Positions 38,097 to 48,384 of a stretch of DNA of 48,940 nucleotides are shown piece by piece; the first letter of the stretch is position 1; every line of letters begins with the position of its first letter. Source of the DNA: Gallibacterium anatis DSM 16844 = F 149 (GTDB taxonomy: Bacteria > Pseudomonadota > Gammaproteobacteria > Enterobacterales > Pasteurellaceae); assembly GCF_000379785.1 (NCBI RefSeq), contig NZ_KB903677.1:1-48940 (forward strand). Direction: 5' to 3'. The position numbers and the translations under genes are program-made. The notes below the pieces were generated by a model. It saw only the letters and a list, made by a program, of their open reading frames with translations. It ran no database searches and had not been told where the DNA came from.

Positions 38097-38410
38097 CTAT
38101 TTTGTTAATTTCTCGTGCTATAAAAGATTTATTATTTCAAAAATGTTAATTTTTTGTGTTTTGTTGGTCGAATAAATTTTCAGAAAATAAAATCCTGCCT
38201 ATTTTTCATTTTGTTTAAATCTTGTTCTAACAACAGTTTCTTTGTATACCCCATAATTGTTGTTCAGCCACATAACTTTTTTGAGGTAGATCACGAAACT
38301 GACTTTTTTTATTAAAAATCTGTAAAAAAATAATTACCTACCGGGCAAATAATGGCACAATAATGGCACTTTTTACTTCTATTCTAAATAACGTAACCTT
38401 GGAGGATATC
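38097..38410 (+). promoter_or_regulatory. frdA upstream region with CRP/FNR-type site
   Basis: This 314-bp AT-rich stretch has no credible gene. At 38280-38295, TTTGAGGTAGATCACG fits CRP (TGTGA-N6-TCACA, two mismatches) and FNR (TTGAT-N4-ATCAA, two mismatches). Only two bases differ from the site before gapA. The ribosome site GGAGG is at 38401-38405. An in-frame ATG at 38363 is judged non-functional. Confidence 0.6.
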
Positions 38411-40201
38411 GTGCAGACTGTTAATGTCGATATTGCAATTGTTGGTGCCGGTGGTGGTGGCTTGCGTTCAGCAATCGCAGCTGCAGAAGCAAACCCTAAC
38501 CTTAAAATTGCTCTAATTTCAAAAGTTTATCCAATGCGTAGTCATACTGTTGCTGCTGAAGGTGGTGCCGCCGCAGTAATTAAAGATGAAGACTCATATG
38601 ATAAACACTTTCATGACACTGTTGCCGGTGGTGACTGGCTTTGTGAACAGGATGTGGTGGAGTATTTCGTAGAACATTCTCCAATTGAAATGACACAGTT
38701 GGAACGTTGGGGATGTCCTTGGAGCCGTCGTCCGGATGGTGATGTGAACGTACGTCGTTTCGGTGGTATGAAAATCGAAAGAACTTGGTTCGCAGCGGAT
38801 AAAACAGGTTTCCATTTGCTTCATACTTTATTCCAAACTTCTATCCAATTCCCTCAAATTCAGCGTTTCGATGAACACTTTGTGCTTGATATTCTTGTTG
38901 ATGACGGTCACGCACGTGGTGTCGTTGCAATGAATATGATGGAAGGCACAATGGTTCAAATCAATGCCAATGCTGTCATTATTGCAACCGGAGGTGGTTG
39001 CCGTGCGTTCCGCTTCAATACTAACGGCGGTATCGTAACAGGTGATGGTCTTTCTATGGCGTATCGTCACGGCGTGCCGTTACGTGATATGGAATTCGTT
39101 CAATATCACCCTACCGGATTACCGAATACCGGTATTTTGATGACAGAAGGTTGCCGTGGTGAAGGCGGTATCTTAGTGAATAAAGATGGCTATCGTTATT
39201 TGCAGGATTATGGTCTAGGACCTGAAACTCCAATCGGAAAACCTCAAAATAAATATATGGAACTTGGTCCTCGTGATAAAGTTTCACAAGCGTTCTGGCA
39301 AGAGTTGCAAAAAGGCAACACCTTGAAGACTGCAAAAGGTGTTGATGTAGTTCATCTTGATTTAAGACATCTTGGTGAAAAATACTTACACGAACGTCTA
39401 CCGTTTATTTGTGAATTGGCACAAGCGTATGAAGGTGTTGATCCGGTTAAATCCCCAATTCCTGTACGTCCGGTTGTTCACTATACAATGGGTGGTATTG
39501 AAGTTGATCCTCAATGTGAAACCCGTATTAAAGGTTTATTTGCGGTAGGTGAATGTGCTTCTTCCGGTTTACACGGTGCTAACCGTTTAGGTTCTAACTC
39601 ACTTGCTGAATTGCTTGTATTAGGACGTGTTGCCGGTGAACAAGCTGCTCAACGTGCAGTTGAAGCAAAACCAGCAAATCAATCTGTCATTGATGCACAA
39701 GCACAGGATGTGATTAAACGTCTTGATGCGTTGTTGGATCAGGAAGGTACTGAATCTTGGTCTGCAATTCGTGATGAAATGGGTAACTCTATGGAAGAGG
39801 GTTGCGGTATTTATCGTACACAAGACAGTATGCAAAAAACTGTAGATAAAATCCAAGAGTTGAAAGAACGTTATAAACGTATCCGTGTTGCTGACCGTTC
39901 AAGCGTCTATAACACTGACGTGCTTTATACCATTGAATTGGGTTATATCCTTGATGTAGCACAATCCATCGCTTGTTCGGCACTTGACCGTAAAGAATCT
40001 CGTGGGGCGCACCAACGCTTAGACTATACTGAACGTGATGATGTGAATTACTTGAAACATACACTTGCATTCTATAAAGAAGGTGGAGTACCGACTATTG
40101 AATACAGTGATGTGAAGATTACTAAATCGCAACCAGCAAAACGTGTTTACGGTGCGGAAGCAGAAGCCGCAGAAAAAGCAGCAAAAGAAGGGGCAAAATA
40201 A
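38411..40201 (+). CDS. frdA: Fumarate reductase flavoprotein subunit
   Basis: Catalytic subunit that reduces fumarate to succinate with electrons from menaquinol. It has 596 residues from GTG at 38411, which follows GGAGG by 5 bp and gives [21 protein letters not shown], aligning with E. coli FrdA, also GTG-initiated. The covalent FAD site is [13 protein letters not shown], and active-site stretches include [21 protein letters not shown] and [11 protein letters not shown]. An ATG 48 bp upstream is in frame but would add an unrelated 16-residue leader. The frdB ATG overlaps its stop by one base. Confidence 0.97.
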   Translation: MQTVNVDIAIVGAGGGGLRSAIAAAEANPNLKIALISKVYPMRSHTVAAEGGAAAVIKDEDSYDKHFHDTVAGGDWLCEQDVVEYFVEHSPIEMTQLERWGCPWSRRPDGDVNVRRFGGMKIERTWFAADKTGFHLLHTLFQTSIQFPQIQRFDEHFVLDILVDDGHARGVVAMNMMEGTMVQINANAVIIATGGGCRAFRFNTNGGIVTGDGLSMAYRHGVPLRDMEFVQYHPTGLPNTGILMTEGCRGEGGILVNKDGYRYLQDYGLGPETPIGKPQNKYMELGPRDKVSQAFWQELQKGNTLKTAKGVDVVHLDLRHLGEKYLHERLPFICELAQAYEGVDPVKSPIPVRPVVHYTMGGIEVDPQCETRIKGLFAVGECASSGLHGANRLGSNSLAELLVLGRVAGEQAAQRAVEAKPANQSVIDAQAQDVIKRLDALLDQEGTESWSAIRDEMGNSMEEGCGIYRTQDSMQKTVDKIQELKERYKRIRVADRSSVYNTDVLYTIELGYILDVAQSIACSALDRKESRGAHQRLDYTERDDVNYLKHTLAFYKEGGVPTIEYSDVKITKSQPAKRVYGAEAEAAEKAAKEGAK

Positions 40202-40974
40202 TGGCGAACGCATTACAAACAATGACGGTTGAAATTCTACGTTATAATCCGGAAGTAGATAACGAACCGCATTTAAAATCTTATCAGGTTCCATATGATA
40301 GCCAAACCTCATTACTTGATGCGTTAGGTTATATTAAAGATAAACTTGATCCGGATCTTTCTTATCGTTGGTCTTGCCGTATGGCGATCTGTGGTTCTTG
40401 TGGGATGATGGTAAATGGTCGTCCTAGCTTAGCGTGTAAGACTTTCTTGCGTGATTTTAGTGGTCATATGCGTATTGAACCGTTAGCGAATTTCCCAATT
40501 GAACGTGACCTTGTTGTTGATTTAAGCCACTTTATCGAAAGTCTTGAATCAATCAAGCCATATATCATTGGCAACAAAGCACCGGAATTGAAGAATGTAC
40601 CACAATCTTCTTCAGAATTGGCGAAGTCAAGAACAAAACAAACTCCGGCAGAGTTGGAAAAATATCGTACATTCTCAATGTGTATCAACTGTGGTTTATG
40701 CTATGCAGCGTGTCCGCAATTCGGCTTGAATCCTGAATTCGTTGGCCCGGGTGCAATTACATTGGCTCACCGTTATAACTTAGATAACCGTGACCACGGT
40801 AAAGAAGAACGTATGAAGATCCTTAACGGTAAAAATGGGGTTTGGAGTTGTACTTTCGTTGGTTACTGTTCAGAAGTGTGTCCAAAACACGTTGGTCCTG
40901 CTTCAGCGGTTAACCAAGGTAAAATTGAAAGTGCGAAAGACTACGTTTTTGCAATGTTAAAAATGCAAAAATAA
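40201..40974 (+). CDS. frdB: Fumarate reductase iron-sulfur subunit
   Basis: Carries electrons from the membrane anchor to FrdA. It has 257 residues. The N-terminal 2Fe-2S ferredoxin domain has [26 protein letters not shown], and the C-terminal domain has the cysteine clusters [14 protein letters not shown] and [15 protein letters not shown] for [4Fe-4S] and [3Fe-4S] centres. It overlaps frdA by one base and precedes frdC by 12 bp. Confidence 0.97.
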   Translation: MANALQTMTVEILRYNPEVDNEPHLKSYQVPYDSQTSLLDALGYIKDKLDPDLSYRWSCRMAICGSCGMMVNGRPSLACKTFLRDFSGHMRIEPLANFPIERDLVVDLSHFIESLESIKPYIIGNKAPELKNVPQSSSELAKSRTKQTPAELEKYRTFSMCINCGLCYAACPQFGLNPEFVGPGAITLAHRYNLDNRDHGKEERMKILNGKNGVWSCTFVGYCSEVCPKHVGPASAVNQGKIESAKDYVFAMLKMQK

Positions 40975-40986
40975 GGAGAGGGTAGA

Positions 40987-41382
40987 ATGACAACAGTAGC
41001 AACAAGTAAACGCAAAAAATATGTGCGTGAAGTCAAAGCGACTTGGTGGAAAAAGTTAGATTTTTACAAATTCTACGTCTTGCGTGAAAGTACATCAGTA
41101 CCAACCATTTGGTTCTGTTTAGAATTATTCTATGGTTTGACTTGCTTAGGCAACGGTACTTTCGATAGTAATTTTGTGAACTTCTTACAAAATCCGGTGG
41201 TAGTTATTCTGAATATTATTACTCTTGGTGCAGTGTTACTTAACACATTCACATTCTTTAATATGGCACCACAAATGATGAATATCATTGTGAATAATGA
41301 ACGTATTAATGTGAAAATGGTTACCAAGGTTTTCTGGGCAATTACCTTAGTAGTAAGTATTATTGCTTTAATTTTAGTATAG
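40987..41382 (+). CDS. frdC: Fumarate reductase membrane anchor subunit C
   Basis: Hydrophobic anchor that helps bind menaquinol and attaches FrdAB to the inner membrane. It has 131 residues with three membrane helices. The N-terminal [32 protein letters not shown] is typical of FrdC, and its Glu and Trp residues lie near the quinone site in the E. coli structure. The spacing and order frdABCD are canonical. Confidence 0.95.
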   Translation: MTTVATSKRKKYVREVKATWWKKLDFYKFYVLRESTSVPTIWFCLELFYGLTCLGNGTFDSNFVNFLQNPVVVILNIITLGAVLLNTFTFFNMAPQMMNIIVNNERINVKMVTKVFWAITLVVSIIALILV

Positions 41383-41392
41383 GAAACAGAAA

Positions 41393-41737
41393 ATGAACAA
41401 AGAAACTCCAAAACGTTCAAACGAACCTGTCGTTTGGTTACTGTTCGGTGCAGGTGGCGCAATCAGTGCGGTATTTTTCCCTGTATTAGTCCTCATTTTA
41501 GGTTTTCTACTCCCATTTGGATTAGTGTCACCGGACAATATCATTGCATTTGCTCATACTTGGATTGGTAAATTGGCAATTCTCGTATTGTTAATTTTCC
41601 CAACTTGGTGTGGTATTCACCGTATCCATTTAGGATTGCACGATTTTAAAGTACATATCCCTGCAAGCGGTGTAATTTTCTACGGATTAGCAGTACTTTA
41701 TTCCGTATTGACTATTTTTGCAGTGATTTCACTATAA
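41393..41737 (+). CDS. frdD: Fumarate reductase membrane anchor subunit D
   Basis: Second hydrophobic anchor of the complex. It has 114 residues and three membrane helices, with the family stretches [27 protein letters not shown] and [17 protein letters not shown]. It ends the frdABCD operon and is followed by a very strong terminator. Confidence 0.95.
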   Translation: MNKETPKRSNEPVVWLLFGAGGAISAVFFPVLVLILGFLLPFGLVSPDNIIAFAHTWIGKLAILVLLIFPTWCGIHRIHLGLHDFKVHIPASGVIFYGLAVLYSVLTIFAVISL

Positions 41738-41750
41738 TCAACATTGAGTA

Positions 41751-41786
41751 AAAATCTCCTGTTCCGCAAGGACAGGAGATTTTTTT
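41751..41786 (+). terminator. Terminator after frdABCD
   Basis: A perfect 12-bp stem (AAAATCTCCTGT / ACAGGAGATTTT) with a TCCGCAAGG loop and a T run. Confidence 0.95.
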
Positions 41787-42047
41787 ATGCCTTAAAAAAA
41801 TTTATTTTGATATTTATTTTATCAAATAAAATAAATTCACTTCACAACTGTGAAACATTATTTTTACATCTAAAGTTAAAAAAATGATATTACGCAAAAG
41901 TCTATGAAATAACGCGATAATTTCTAATCTTTTTCTCAATTTTGTGATCTGTGTTATATCTCTTTTAGCAAAATTTATTTAAAATTGCCGCCGTTTTTTA
42001 CTCTATTTGAAATTTTATCTATTCATTAAATTAAATAAGGAGCTCCT
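41787..42047 (+). promoter_or_regulatory. manXYZ upstream region with CRP-like half-site
   Basis: The gap between frdD and manX is 310 bp including the frd terminator, and holds no credible gene. It is AT-rich. TTTGTGATCTGTGTTATA near 41941-41958 has a perfect left CRP half (TGTGA) and a poor right half. GGAGCTCCT just before the manX ATG provides the ribosome site and is itself a short palindrome. Confidence 0.4.
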
Positions 42048-43046
42048 ATGAGTATTGCTATTATCATAGCAACGCATGGTGTCGCAGCTGAGCAATTACT
42101 TCGTACAACAGAGATGTTGATCGGAGAACAAGAAAATGTCGCTTTTATTGAATTTGTTCCGGGGGAAAACCAAGAAACGATTATTGGTAAGTATCAGGAT
42201 AAATTGGCGAATGAACTTTCCGGTTGTGATCAAGTGTTATTCCTAGTTGATACTTGGGGTGGCAGTCCGTTCAATGCAGCAAACCGTGTTGCGGACGGCA
42301 AAGACAATATGGAAGTAGTAACCGGTGTTAACGTGCCGATGTTGGTGGAAACCTTTATGGCGCGTGATGATGATTCTTCTTTAGAAGAGTTGGCAGAAAT
42401 TGCTTTAGAAACAGGTCGTGGTGGTGTTCGCGCATTAAAATTGGAACAAAAACCACAGCAGGAAAGCAAACCTGAACCGGCTCCGGCAGCAGCAGATCCG
42501 GCTCAACCTCAGCCGGCAGCGCCTCAAGCGCAAGTTGCAACAGCCGGTAAACATATGGCAATCGGCCTTGCGCGTATTGATGACCGTTTAATTCACGGCC
42601 AAGTGGCAACACGTTGGACAAAAGAGAGCAAAGTGAATCGTATTATCGTGGTCAATGATGAAGTTGATAAAGACGATGTGCGTAAAACAATGTTGAAACA
42701 GGCTGCACCTCCGGGAGTGAGCGCACACGTTGTTAATGTGGCGAAAATGGTGCGTGTTTATAATAACCCTGAATATAACGATGATCGTGTGATGTTGTTA
42801 TTCACTAATCCAACCGATGCCCTCTTTTTGGTTGAGTCAGGTTTGGATATTAAATCAGTCAATATCGGTGGTATGGCTTATCGTGAAGGCAAAAAACAGA
42901 TCACCAGTGCCGTTTCAGTAGATGATAAAGATATTGCTGCATTTAAAAAGTTGGCTGAATTAAATGTTGAACTTGATGTGCGTAAAGTATCGAATGATCG
43001 CAAAGAAGATATGATCGATTTATTGAAAAAGAGCAACCTTATTTAA
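42048..43046 (+). CDS. manX: PTS mannose transporter subunit IIAB
   Basis: Phosphocarrier of the mannose-type PTS (mannose, glucose and aminosugars). It has 332 residues. The N-terminal IIA domain has active His10 in IIIATHGVAAEQ, followed by an Ala/Pro-rich flexible linker (about 135-165). The IIB domain has His183 in LARIDDRLIHGQVATRW. It is the first gene of manXYZ. GlcNAc or glucosamine imported this way could feed NagAB. Confidence 0.96.
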   Translation: MSIAIIIATHGVAAEQLLRTTEMLIGEQENVAFIEFVPGENQETIIGKYQDKLANELSGCDQVLFLVDTWGGSPFNAANRVADGKDNMEVVTGVNVPMLVETFMARDDDSSLEELAEIALETGRGGVRALKLEQKPQQESKPEPAPAAADPAQPQPAAPQAQVATAGKHMAIGLARIDDRLIHGQVATRWTKESKVNRIIVVNDEVDKDDVRKTMLKQAAPPGVSAHVVNVAKMVRVYNNPEYNDDRVMLLFTNPTDALFLVESGLDIKSVNIGGMAYREGKKQITSAVSVDDKDIAAFKKLAELNVELDVRKVSNDRKEDMIDLLKKSNLI

Positions 43047-43068
43047 CACTTAACTGAAGGAAAATATT

Positions 43069-43872
43069 ATGGAACTTTCTAGTATTCAAATTATTTTGAT
43101 CTTCATCATATCCTGTATTTCAGGGATGGGATCGATCTTGGATGAGTTTCAAACTCACCGTCCGTTAATCGCTTGTACCTTAATCGGTCTGGTTTTAGGT
43201 GATGTGAAAACAGGGATTATCGTTGGTGGTTCATTGGAATTATTGGCATTAGGTTGGATGAATATTGGTGCAGCACTTGCACCGGATGCCGCTTTAGCCT
43301 CCGTTGTATCTACCATTTTGGTTATCGTTGGCGGTCAAGAAATTACCACCGGGATTGCGATTGCGATTCCGCTTGCGGCAGCAGGTCAGGTATTAACTTA
43401 TGTGGTGCGTGCGATTACCGTCGGTTTCCAACACCTTGCAGATAAATCCGTAAAAGACGGTAACTTAAACCGTTTAGACTGGGTACACTGCAGTGCATTG
43501 CTTCTACAAGCGATGCGTATTGCTATTCCGGCATTGATCGTGGCATTGACAGCCGGTACAGACACTGTTCAATCTTTATTAAGTGCGATTCCGCCGGTGG
43601 TGACAACCGGATTAAAAATCGCCGGTGGTATTATCGCCGTGGTCGGTTATGCAATGGTTATCAATATGATGCGTGCCGGTCACTTAATGCCGTTCTTCTA
43701 TGCCGGTTTCGTGGTAGCAGCGTTCACAGACTTCAACTTAGTGGCACTTGGTGTACTTGGTACAATTATGGCAATTCTTTATATCCAACTTCACCCTAAA
43801 TACAATCAAAGTAAGCAAGTGGTGCAAGTAGTATCAAGCGGTAATGACGATCTTGACAACAGATTAGATTAA
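43069..43872 (+). CDS. manY: PTS mannose transporter subunit IIC
   Basis: Membrane subunit forming the sugar pathway together with ManZ. It has 267 residues with multiple hydrophobic helices: GMGSILDEFQTHRPLIACTLIGLVLGD at the N-terminus is the IIC signature, then GWMNIGAALAPDAALASVVSTILV. It lies 22 bp after manX. Its stop overlaps an ATG (TAATG) that may start manZ. Confidence 0.96.
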   Translation: MELSSIQIILIFIISCISGMGSILDEFQTHRPLIACTLIGLVLGDVKTGIIVGGSLELLALGWMNIGAALAPDAALASVVSTILVIVGGQEITTGIAIAIPLAAAGQVLTYVVRAITVGFQHLADKSVKDGNLNRLDWVHCSALLLQAMRIAIPALIVALTAGTDTVQSLLSAIPPVVTTGLKIAGGIIAVVGYAMVINMMRAGHLMPFFYAGFVVAAFTDFNLVALGVLGTIMAILYIQLHPKYNQSKQVVQVVSSGNDDLDNRLD

Positions 43873-43886
43873 TGGGGAAAGCAGAG

Positions 43887-44723
43887 ATGACAACTGAAAC
43901 TAAAAAAGTAACCCAAAGCGATTTAAATAAAGTCGTACTTCGTTCAAACCTTTTCCAAGGATCTTGGAACTTTGAACGTATGCAAGCGTTAGGTTTTGCA
44001 TTTTCAATGGTGCCGGTGATTAAACGTTTATATCCGGATCCAAATTCACAAGAGCGCAAAGATGCAATCAAACGCCATTTGGAATTCTTTAATACACAAC
44101 CGTTCGTAGCCGCACCGGTATTGGGTGTTACTATTGCGATGGAAGAAGAACGTGCTAACGGTAAACCGATCGAAGACTCCGCAATCAACGGGATTAAAGT
44201 CGGTTTAATGGGACCATTGGCAGGTGTGGGTGACCCAATCTATTGGGGAACTGCTCGTCCGGTATTTGCCGCATTAGGGGCAGGTTTGGCATTAAGCGGC
44301 AGCATTTTAGGGCCATTGCTTTTCTTCGTATTATTTAACCTTGTGCGTTTAGCAACACGTTACTATGGCGTAACTTACGGCTATAAAAAAGGTTTGGATG
44401 TGGTTAAAGATATGAGCGGCGGTTTATTGCAAAAATTAACCGAAGGGGCTTCTATACTCGGTCTGTTTATTATGGGAGCGTTGGTACAGAAATGGACAAC
44501 CATCAATGTGCCGCTTGTTGTTTCCACCATTACCAAACAGGATGGCACAGTTGAAGTTACCACCGTGCAATCCATCCTCGACAGCTTAATGCCGGGATTA
44601 TTACCGTTGCTGTTTACCTTTGCCTGTATGTGGCTATTGCGTAACCGTGTCAATGCACTTTGGATCATTATCGGTATTTTCATTATCGGTATTATCGGGG
44701 CAGCAACCGGAATTTTAGGCTAA
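43887..44723 (+). CDS. manZ: PTS mannose transporter subunit IID
   Basis: Second membrane subunit of the mannose PTS. It has 278 residues from ATG at 43887; a second possible start at 43872 overlaps the manY stop. The later ATG is preferred because GGGGA lies 7-8 bp before it. Family motifs include LRSNLFQGSWNFERMQALGF, HLEFFNTQPFVAAPVLG, GIKVGLMGPLAGVGDPIYWGT and GASILGLFIMGALV. It ends the PTS operon, but the DUF986 gene after the double hairpin may be part of it. Confidence 0.95.
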   Translation: MTTETKKVTQSDLNKVVLRSNLFQGSWNFERMQALGFAFSMVPVIKRLYPDPNSQERKDAIKRHLEFFNTQPFVAAPVLGVTIAMEEERANGKPIEDSAINGIKVGLMGPLAGVGDPIYWGTARPVFAALGAGLALSGSILGPLLFFVLFNLVRLATRYYGVTYGYKKGLDVVKDMSGGLLQKLTEGASILGLFIMGALVQKWTTINVPLVVSTITKQDGTVEVTTVQSILDSLMPGLLPLLFTFACMWLLRNRVNALWIIIGIFIIGIIGAATGILG

Positions 44724-44729
44724 TTGATA

Positions 44730-44785
44730 AAGGTGGGCAGTTGTCCACCTTATCACTATTCGGCGGAAGTGGGCTTTGCCCACTT
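44730..44785 (+). terminator. Tandem hairpins between manZ and the DUF986 gene
   Basis: First hairpin: AAGGTGG / CCACCTT (44730-44751). Second: AAGTGGGC / GCCCACTT with loop TTT (44767-44785). Neither has a long T run. They may be processing or attenuation structures that lower expression of the downstream genes rather than full terminators. Confidence 0.55.
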
Positions 44786-44833
44786 TCTGTTTAAATAAAT
44801 AATAAATTTCTGTTAGAACGGATAGAAATAGCT

Positions 44834-45319
44834 ATGTTGATTAACGCCATATTATTCACTTTGATTATTCTCTACTTTCTGTTTGCCATTTATGATCAAT
44901 TCTTAATGGAGAAACGTTACGGCAAAACGGCACTGAAAATACGGCTTCTACGCAAACAGAAAATTGAAGGGGTGGTAATGTTGGGGCTGATTTGGTTAGC
45001 TGTTTATCAAGCAGTGCCACAAGGGCTTGAACAAATGACAATTTACTTATTAGTAATGTTGTCAATTTTATTGATTTATCACTTTTTTGTGCGTTATCCA
45101 GTATTTTTACTAAAACAAGATGGCTTTTTTTTAAATAATATTTATATTCCCTATCAACATATTAATGCGATAAATATCAGTGAAAATGGCTTTTTACAAA
45201 TCGTGTTAAAAAATCATAAAGCGTTGCCGGTCTATATTGAGAATGTTGATGACATTGCCGCTGTTTTACAGTTTTTAGCGCAAAGCGGCAGAATTACCCA
45301 GCCGATTGGAGGAAAATAA
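44834..45319 (+). CDS. DUF986 (YobD-like) inner-membrane protein
   Basis: A 161-residue protein with about three hydrophobic segments in the first half and a soluble-looking C-terminal half (DGFFLNNIYIPYQHINAINISENG). In E. coli a homologue lies directly downstream of manXYZ, as here, which supports the assignment. The function is unknown. It is 3 bp from manA and probably co-transcribed with it. Confidence 0.85.
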   Translation: MLINAILFTLIILYFLFAIYDQFLMEKRYGKTALKIRLLRKQKIEGVVMLGLIWLAVYQAVPQGLEQMTIYLLVMLSILLIYHFFVRYPVFLLKQDGFFLNNIYIPYQHINAINISENGFLQIVLKNHKALPVYIENVDDIAAVLQFLAQSGRITQPIGGK

Positions 45320-45322
45320 ATT

Positions 45323-46519
45323 ATGTTTTATCGCCTAAACGGAAAGGCACAACACTATATTTGGGGTGGAAAAACCTTTATTCCGCAATTATTACAACAA
45401 CAGCCGGATCAACAAATTTATGCAGAATGGTGGCTCGGTACGCATCCAAGTGCCGTTTCCAGTATCGAAGTGAACGGACAACAACAAGGGCTTGATCATT
45501 ATATTGCTGCACATCCGGCGGTGTTAGGTGAAAAATCGCAACAGCAATTCGGTGATAGATTGCCTTATCTCTTGAAGATATTGGATGTGGTCAAACCTTT
45601 GTCTATTCAGCTGCACCCAACCAAAAAAGAGGCGGAACAAGGTTTTGCACGTGAAAATGCACAAGGCATTGATCTGAAAGATCCGAAACGCAGTTATAAA
45701 GATGACAACCATAAACCGGAAATGATGATTGCGTTATCTGATTTTTGGTTATTACACGGCTTCAAAAGCAAAAGTGCGATTTTAAAGACCCTGTATGCAC
45801 GACCGTCTTTGGTGGTTTTAGCGGAAAAATTGGAACAACAATCTTTAAAAGATTTTTATGCAGAGGTAATGCAGTCCTCACAAACGCAATTAGCACAATG
45901 GCTATTGCCGATTATTCAGCATAATCAAGTGGCATATCGAAATAATGAATTAACTTTGGATAATCCAGATTATTGGCTGTTATATGCTTTGGAAGCGATG
46001 GAAATTTCCGTAGGTAAACTGGATGCCGGCTTGTTAAGTTTCTACTTAATGAACATTGTTTATCTGAAAAAAGGGGAAGGCATTTTCCAAGATGCCGGTA
46101 TTCCGCACGCCTATTTACGCGGACAGAATATCGAATTAATGGCGAGTTCCGATAATGTGATTCGAGGTGGTTTAACGCCGAAATATGTTGATATTCCGGA
46201 ACTGTTAAAAATTGTCGATTGCACAGAAATTGTGCCAAAGGTGATTGCAGCGGTCAACAAAGAGAATGGTTACTACACTTATCAAACGCCAAGCCGAGAT
46301 TTTGCGTTAAGCAATATTAACTTTGCTGCCGATTATCAATGCAACTTGAAGTCGGAAAGTGCAGAAATTTTGTTGGTAATGCAAGGTGAAATCAGCTTAC
46401 ACAATGCGCAGCAACAACTTACCTTAACGCAAGGTCAATCTGCTTTTATTGACGCAAACACCGCTTATAGCATCTCAGGGCTAAGTAGCGGTTATGCCAT
46501 TATCGCGAAATTGCCTTAA
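45323..46519 (+). CDS. manA: Mannose-6-phosphate isomerase, class I
   Basis: Zinc enzyme interconverting mannose-6-phosphate and fructose-6-phosphate. It has 398 residues (E. coli 391). The N-terminal YIWGGKTFIPQLL and EWWLGTHPSAVSSI, the zinc-binding LSIQLHPTKKEAEQGF and DDNHKPEM, and the class I signature YLRGQNIELMASSDNVIRGGLTPKYVD are all present. It is next to manXYZ, so imported mannose-6-phosphate is passed directly to glycolysis. Confidence 0.96.
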   Translation: MFYRLNGKAQHYIWGGKTFIPQLLQQQPDQQIYAEWWLGTHPSAVSSIEVNGQQQGLDHYIAAHPAVLGEKSQQQFGDRLPYLLKILDVVKPLSIQLHPTKKEAEQGFARENAQGIDLKDPKRSYKDDNHKPEMMIALSDFWLLHGFKSKSAILKTLYARPSLVVLAEKLEQQSLKDFYAEVMQSSQTQLAQWLLPIIQHNQVAYRNNELTLDNPDYWLLYALEAMEISVGKLDAGLLSFYLMNIVYLKKGEGIFQDAGIPHAYLRGQNIELMASSDNVIRGGLTPKYVDIPELLKIVDCTEIVPKVIAAVNKENGYYTYQTPSRDFALSNINFAADYQCNLKSESAEILLVMQGEISLHNAQQQLTLTQGQSAFIDANTAYSISGLSSGYAIIAKLP

Positions 46520-46527
46520 AGACTAGA

Positions 46528-46558
46528 AATAATGCGTGAAGCAAACTCACGCATTATT
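46528..46558. terminator. Terminator-like hairpin after manA
   Basis: A perfect 12-bp stem (AATAATGCGTGA / TCACGCATTATT) with a 7-nt loop, lying between converging manA and the LtrA gene. The T run is weak. Confidence 0.7.
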
Positions 46559-46581
46559 GATAATTTGGTTTGGCGTTGGAA

Positions 46582-47781
46582 TTATTGATCGCCTTTTTGA
46601 TGGATTAAAATCATCACCACCGGTGCGATCACGGTGAACCAGATTGCCCACACCAGATCCAGACCACAATAAACGGCGGCAATGGCGAGGAATGTCGCCA
46701 TAATACCTAACCAGTAACCAATCAAATTATAGTGCCGTTGTTCGCTTAAGCGGCGGCGAATAAAGGTGAGTGAGGTTAAATAAACGGCGATTGCGGTGGT
46801 TAAGGTTGCCATCGCAAACAGTGGCGATACAGAGTGTTCAGCGGCAGTGGTGCTGTTTAATTGCGTAACGGTATCCGCCACCAATTCCAATGCCGAACCG
46901 ACAGCGGCTAAGGCGATAAAGACAAAATAATGACCATAGCCGAAGAAAAACGCCGCTTTGAACGTGCGCCGTTGTTCTAATAATTGTGCAAACGGCATTT
47001 TAAAATAGAGCCACCAAAGCGAGAACATAATGGCAGAGATGCCTAAACCGAGCGGCAAGGCTTCGGTCAGCAATGAAATTTCGCTACGCAATAATGGTGT
47101 GATGGCGTTGGTAATGCCGAGCAAGCCTTCACCAAGCAGAATAATCGCCAATAAGCCATAACGTTCCGCAATGTGATGCGGATGCCAACTGGTTGCCTCT
47201 TTTCGTTCTGCCCACAAAGGCACGGAGAGTTCAATCAGCATCATTAATGGCAGCAGATAATAGGCATAATCGGTTAAGACGAACACGACAATCGCCCATA
47301 AAATTTGGGTGATAATCAAACCGTAGCCGTAACGCAGGCAGGTTGCTTTTCGGTCTGAATCATTCTTTGCCGCTCTGAACCACTGATAGGCTTGCGCTAA
47401 ACGCATAATCACAAAGCCCCATAACATATTTTTCATTGAACCGTTATGAAACACTTCATTAATACTCACGGCTAAAATCAATGCCCCGAACATTTGCACC
47501 ATAGTCACGATACGATAGGCAGTATCATCGGTATCGTAGGCGGAGGCAAACCAAGTGAAATTCATCCACGCCCACCACACGGTGAAGAAGCAAAAAGAGA
47601 AAGTTGCCACCCCTTGCAGTAGGTGATGGGCGGCGAGTGCGTGATGCAAACCGCTTGCCGTGGCAGCGATAGCGATCACAAATACCAGATCAAAATATAA
47701 CTCTAACGGCGTGGCGACACGGTGATGTTGTTGATGGTCGCGCGCCACCATTGGTTTTGTAGCAAGATAACGTTTTATCAT
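46582..47781 (-). CDS. Low temperature requirement protein A (LtrA) family membrane protein
   Basis: A 399-residue polytopic membrane protein with about eleven hydrophobic segments. The LtrA signature is at the N-terminus (ATPLELYFDLVFVIAIAATASGLHHAL) and in the middle (HHIAERYGLLAIILLGEGLLGI). The family name comes from a Listeria gene needed for growth at low temperature; its activity is unknown. The gene lies 3 bp after the HxlR regulator, so the two form an operon and the regulator probably controls it. Confidence 0.85.
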   Translation of the reverse strand: MIKRYLATKPMVARDHQQHHRVATPLELYFDLVFVIAIAATASGLHHALAAHHLLQGVATFSFCFFTVWWAWMNFTWFASAYDTDDTAYRIVTMVQMFGALILAVSINEVFHNGSMKNMLWGFVIMRLAQAYQWFRAAKNDSDRKATCLRYGYGLIITQILWAIVVFVLTDYAYYLLPLMMLIELSVPLWAERKEATSWHPHHIAERYGLLAIILLGEGLLGITNAITPLLRSEISLLTEALPLGLGISAIMFSLWWLYFKMPFAQLLEQRRTFKAAFFFGYGHYFVFIALAAVGSALELVADTVTQLNSTTAAEHSVSPLFAMATLTTAIAVYLTSLTFIRRRLSEQRHYNLIGYWLGIMATFLAIAAVYCGLDLVWAIWFTVIAPVVMILIHQKGDQ

Positions 47782-47784
47782 AAA

Positions 47785-48144
47785 TTAATTTTCCTGTTGA
47801 TGGCGTTGTTGGCAGGTTTTTTCATATTTGTTTCCCCATTTGTGCATCGCCTTAATCACTGGCAATAGGGTTTGTCCAAATTCTGTCAGTGAATATTCCA
47901 CTTTCGGCGGAATTTCCGGATAAACCTCACGATGCAAAATGCCGTCATGTTCCATTTCTCTCAGTTGCAATGTCAGCATTCGCTGCGTGATATTCGGGAT
48001 CAATCGGCGCAATTCATTGAAACGTTGCGTCCCTTGGAAAAGGTGATACAGAATAATCACTTTCCATTTGCCACCGATAATCTCCAGAGTGGTATTTACC
48101 GGGCATTGTTGATGTTCGGTAATATTTTTGTCTGTCGCTTGCAT
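47785..48144 (-). CDS. HxlR-family transcriptional regulator
   Basis: A 119-residue winged-helix regulator. [56 protein letters not shown] covers the typical HxlR DNA-binding region, and Cys14 lies in the position used for redox or electrophile sensing in some HxlR proteins. It is upstream of ltrA in the same operon. The signal is unknown. Confidence 0.88.
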   Translation of the reverse strand: MQATDKNITEHQQCPVNTTLEIIGGKWKVIILYHLFQGTQRFNELRRLIPNITQRMLTLQLREMEHDGILHREVYPEIPPKVEYSLTEFGQTLLPVIKAMHKWGNKYEKTCQQRHQQEN

Positions 48145-48311
48145 TGTTTCCTCTGCTTGTCTGAAAAAAAACGGCGTTATTATAGCGAAAAAATTTTATA
48201 AAAAAAGTCTATTTATTTTTCATATTAATTTTAAAAATAACAGTTTTGTTTTTATAACTATATGAAAATTAAGAAATTATTTTAATTTAAAGGTATAAAA
48301 AATGTGCGTAC

Positions 48312-48340
48312 TTACGAAAAATAAATTAAGTTTGTATAAT
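48312..48340 (+). promoter_or_regulatory. Candidate promoter of the DUF896 gene
   Basis: TTACGA (48312-48317) and a perfect TATAAT (48335-48340) are separated by 17 bp, about 45 bp before the ATG. The remainder of the 240-bp gap from hxlR is AT-rich, without other recognisable features. Confidence 0.5.
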
Positions 48341-48384
48341 GTACCACATAAATTCAAGGGATGAAATGATAAAGGAGGGTAATA

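Noticed and set aside
38363-38410. In-frame ATG giving frdA a 16-residue N-terminal extension.
   Set aside because: GTG at 38411 has a GGAGG site and gives the conserved MQT start; the extension is not family-like.
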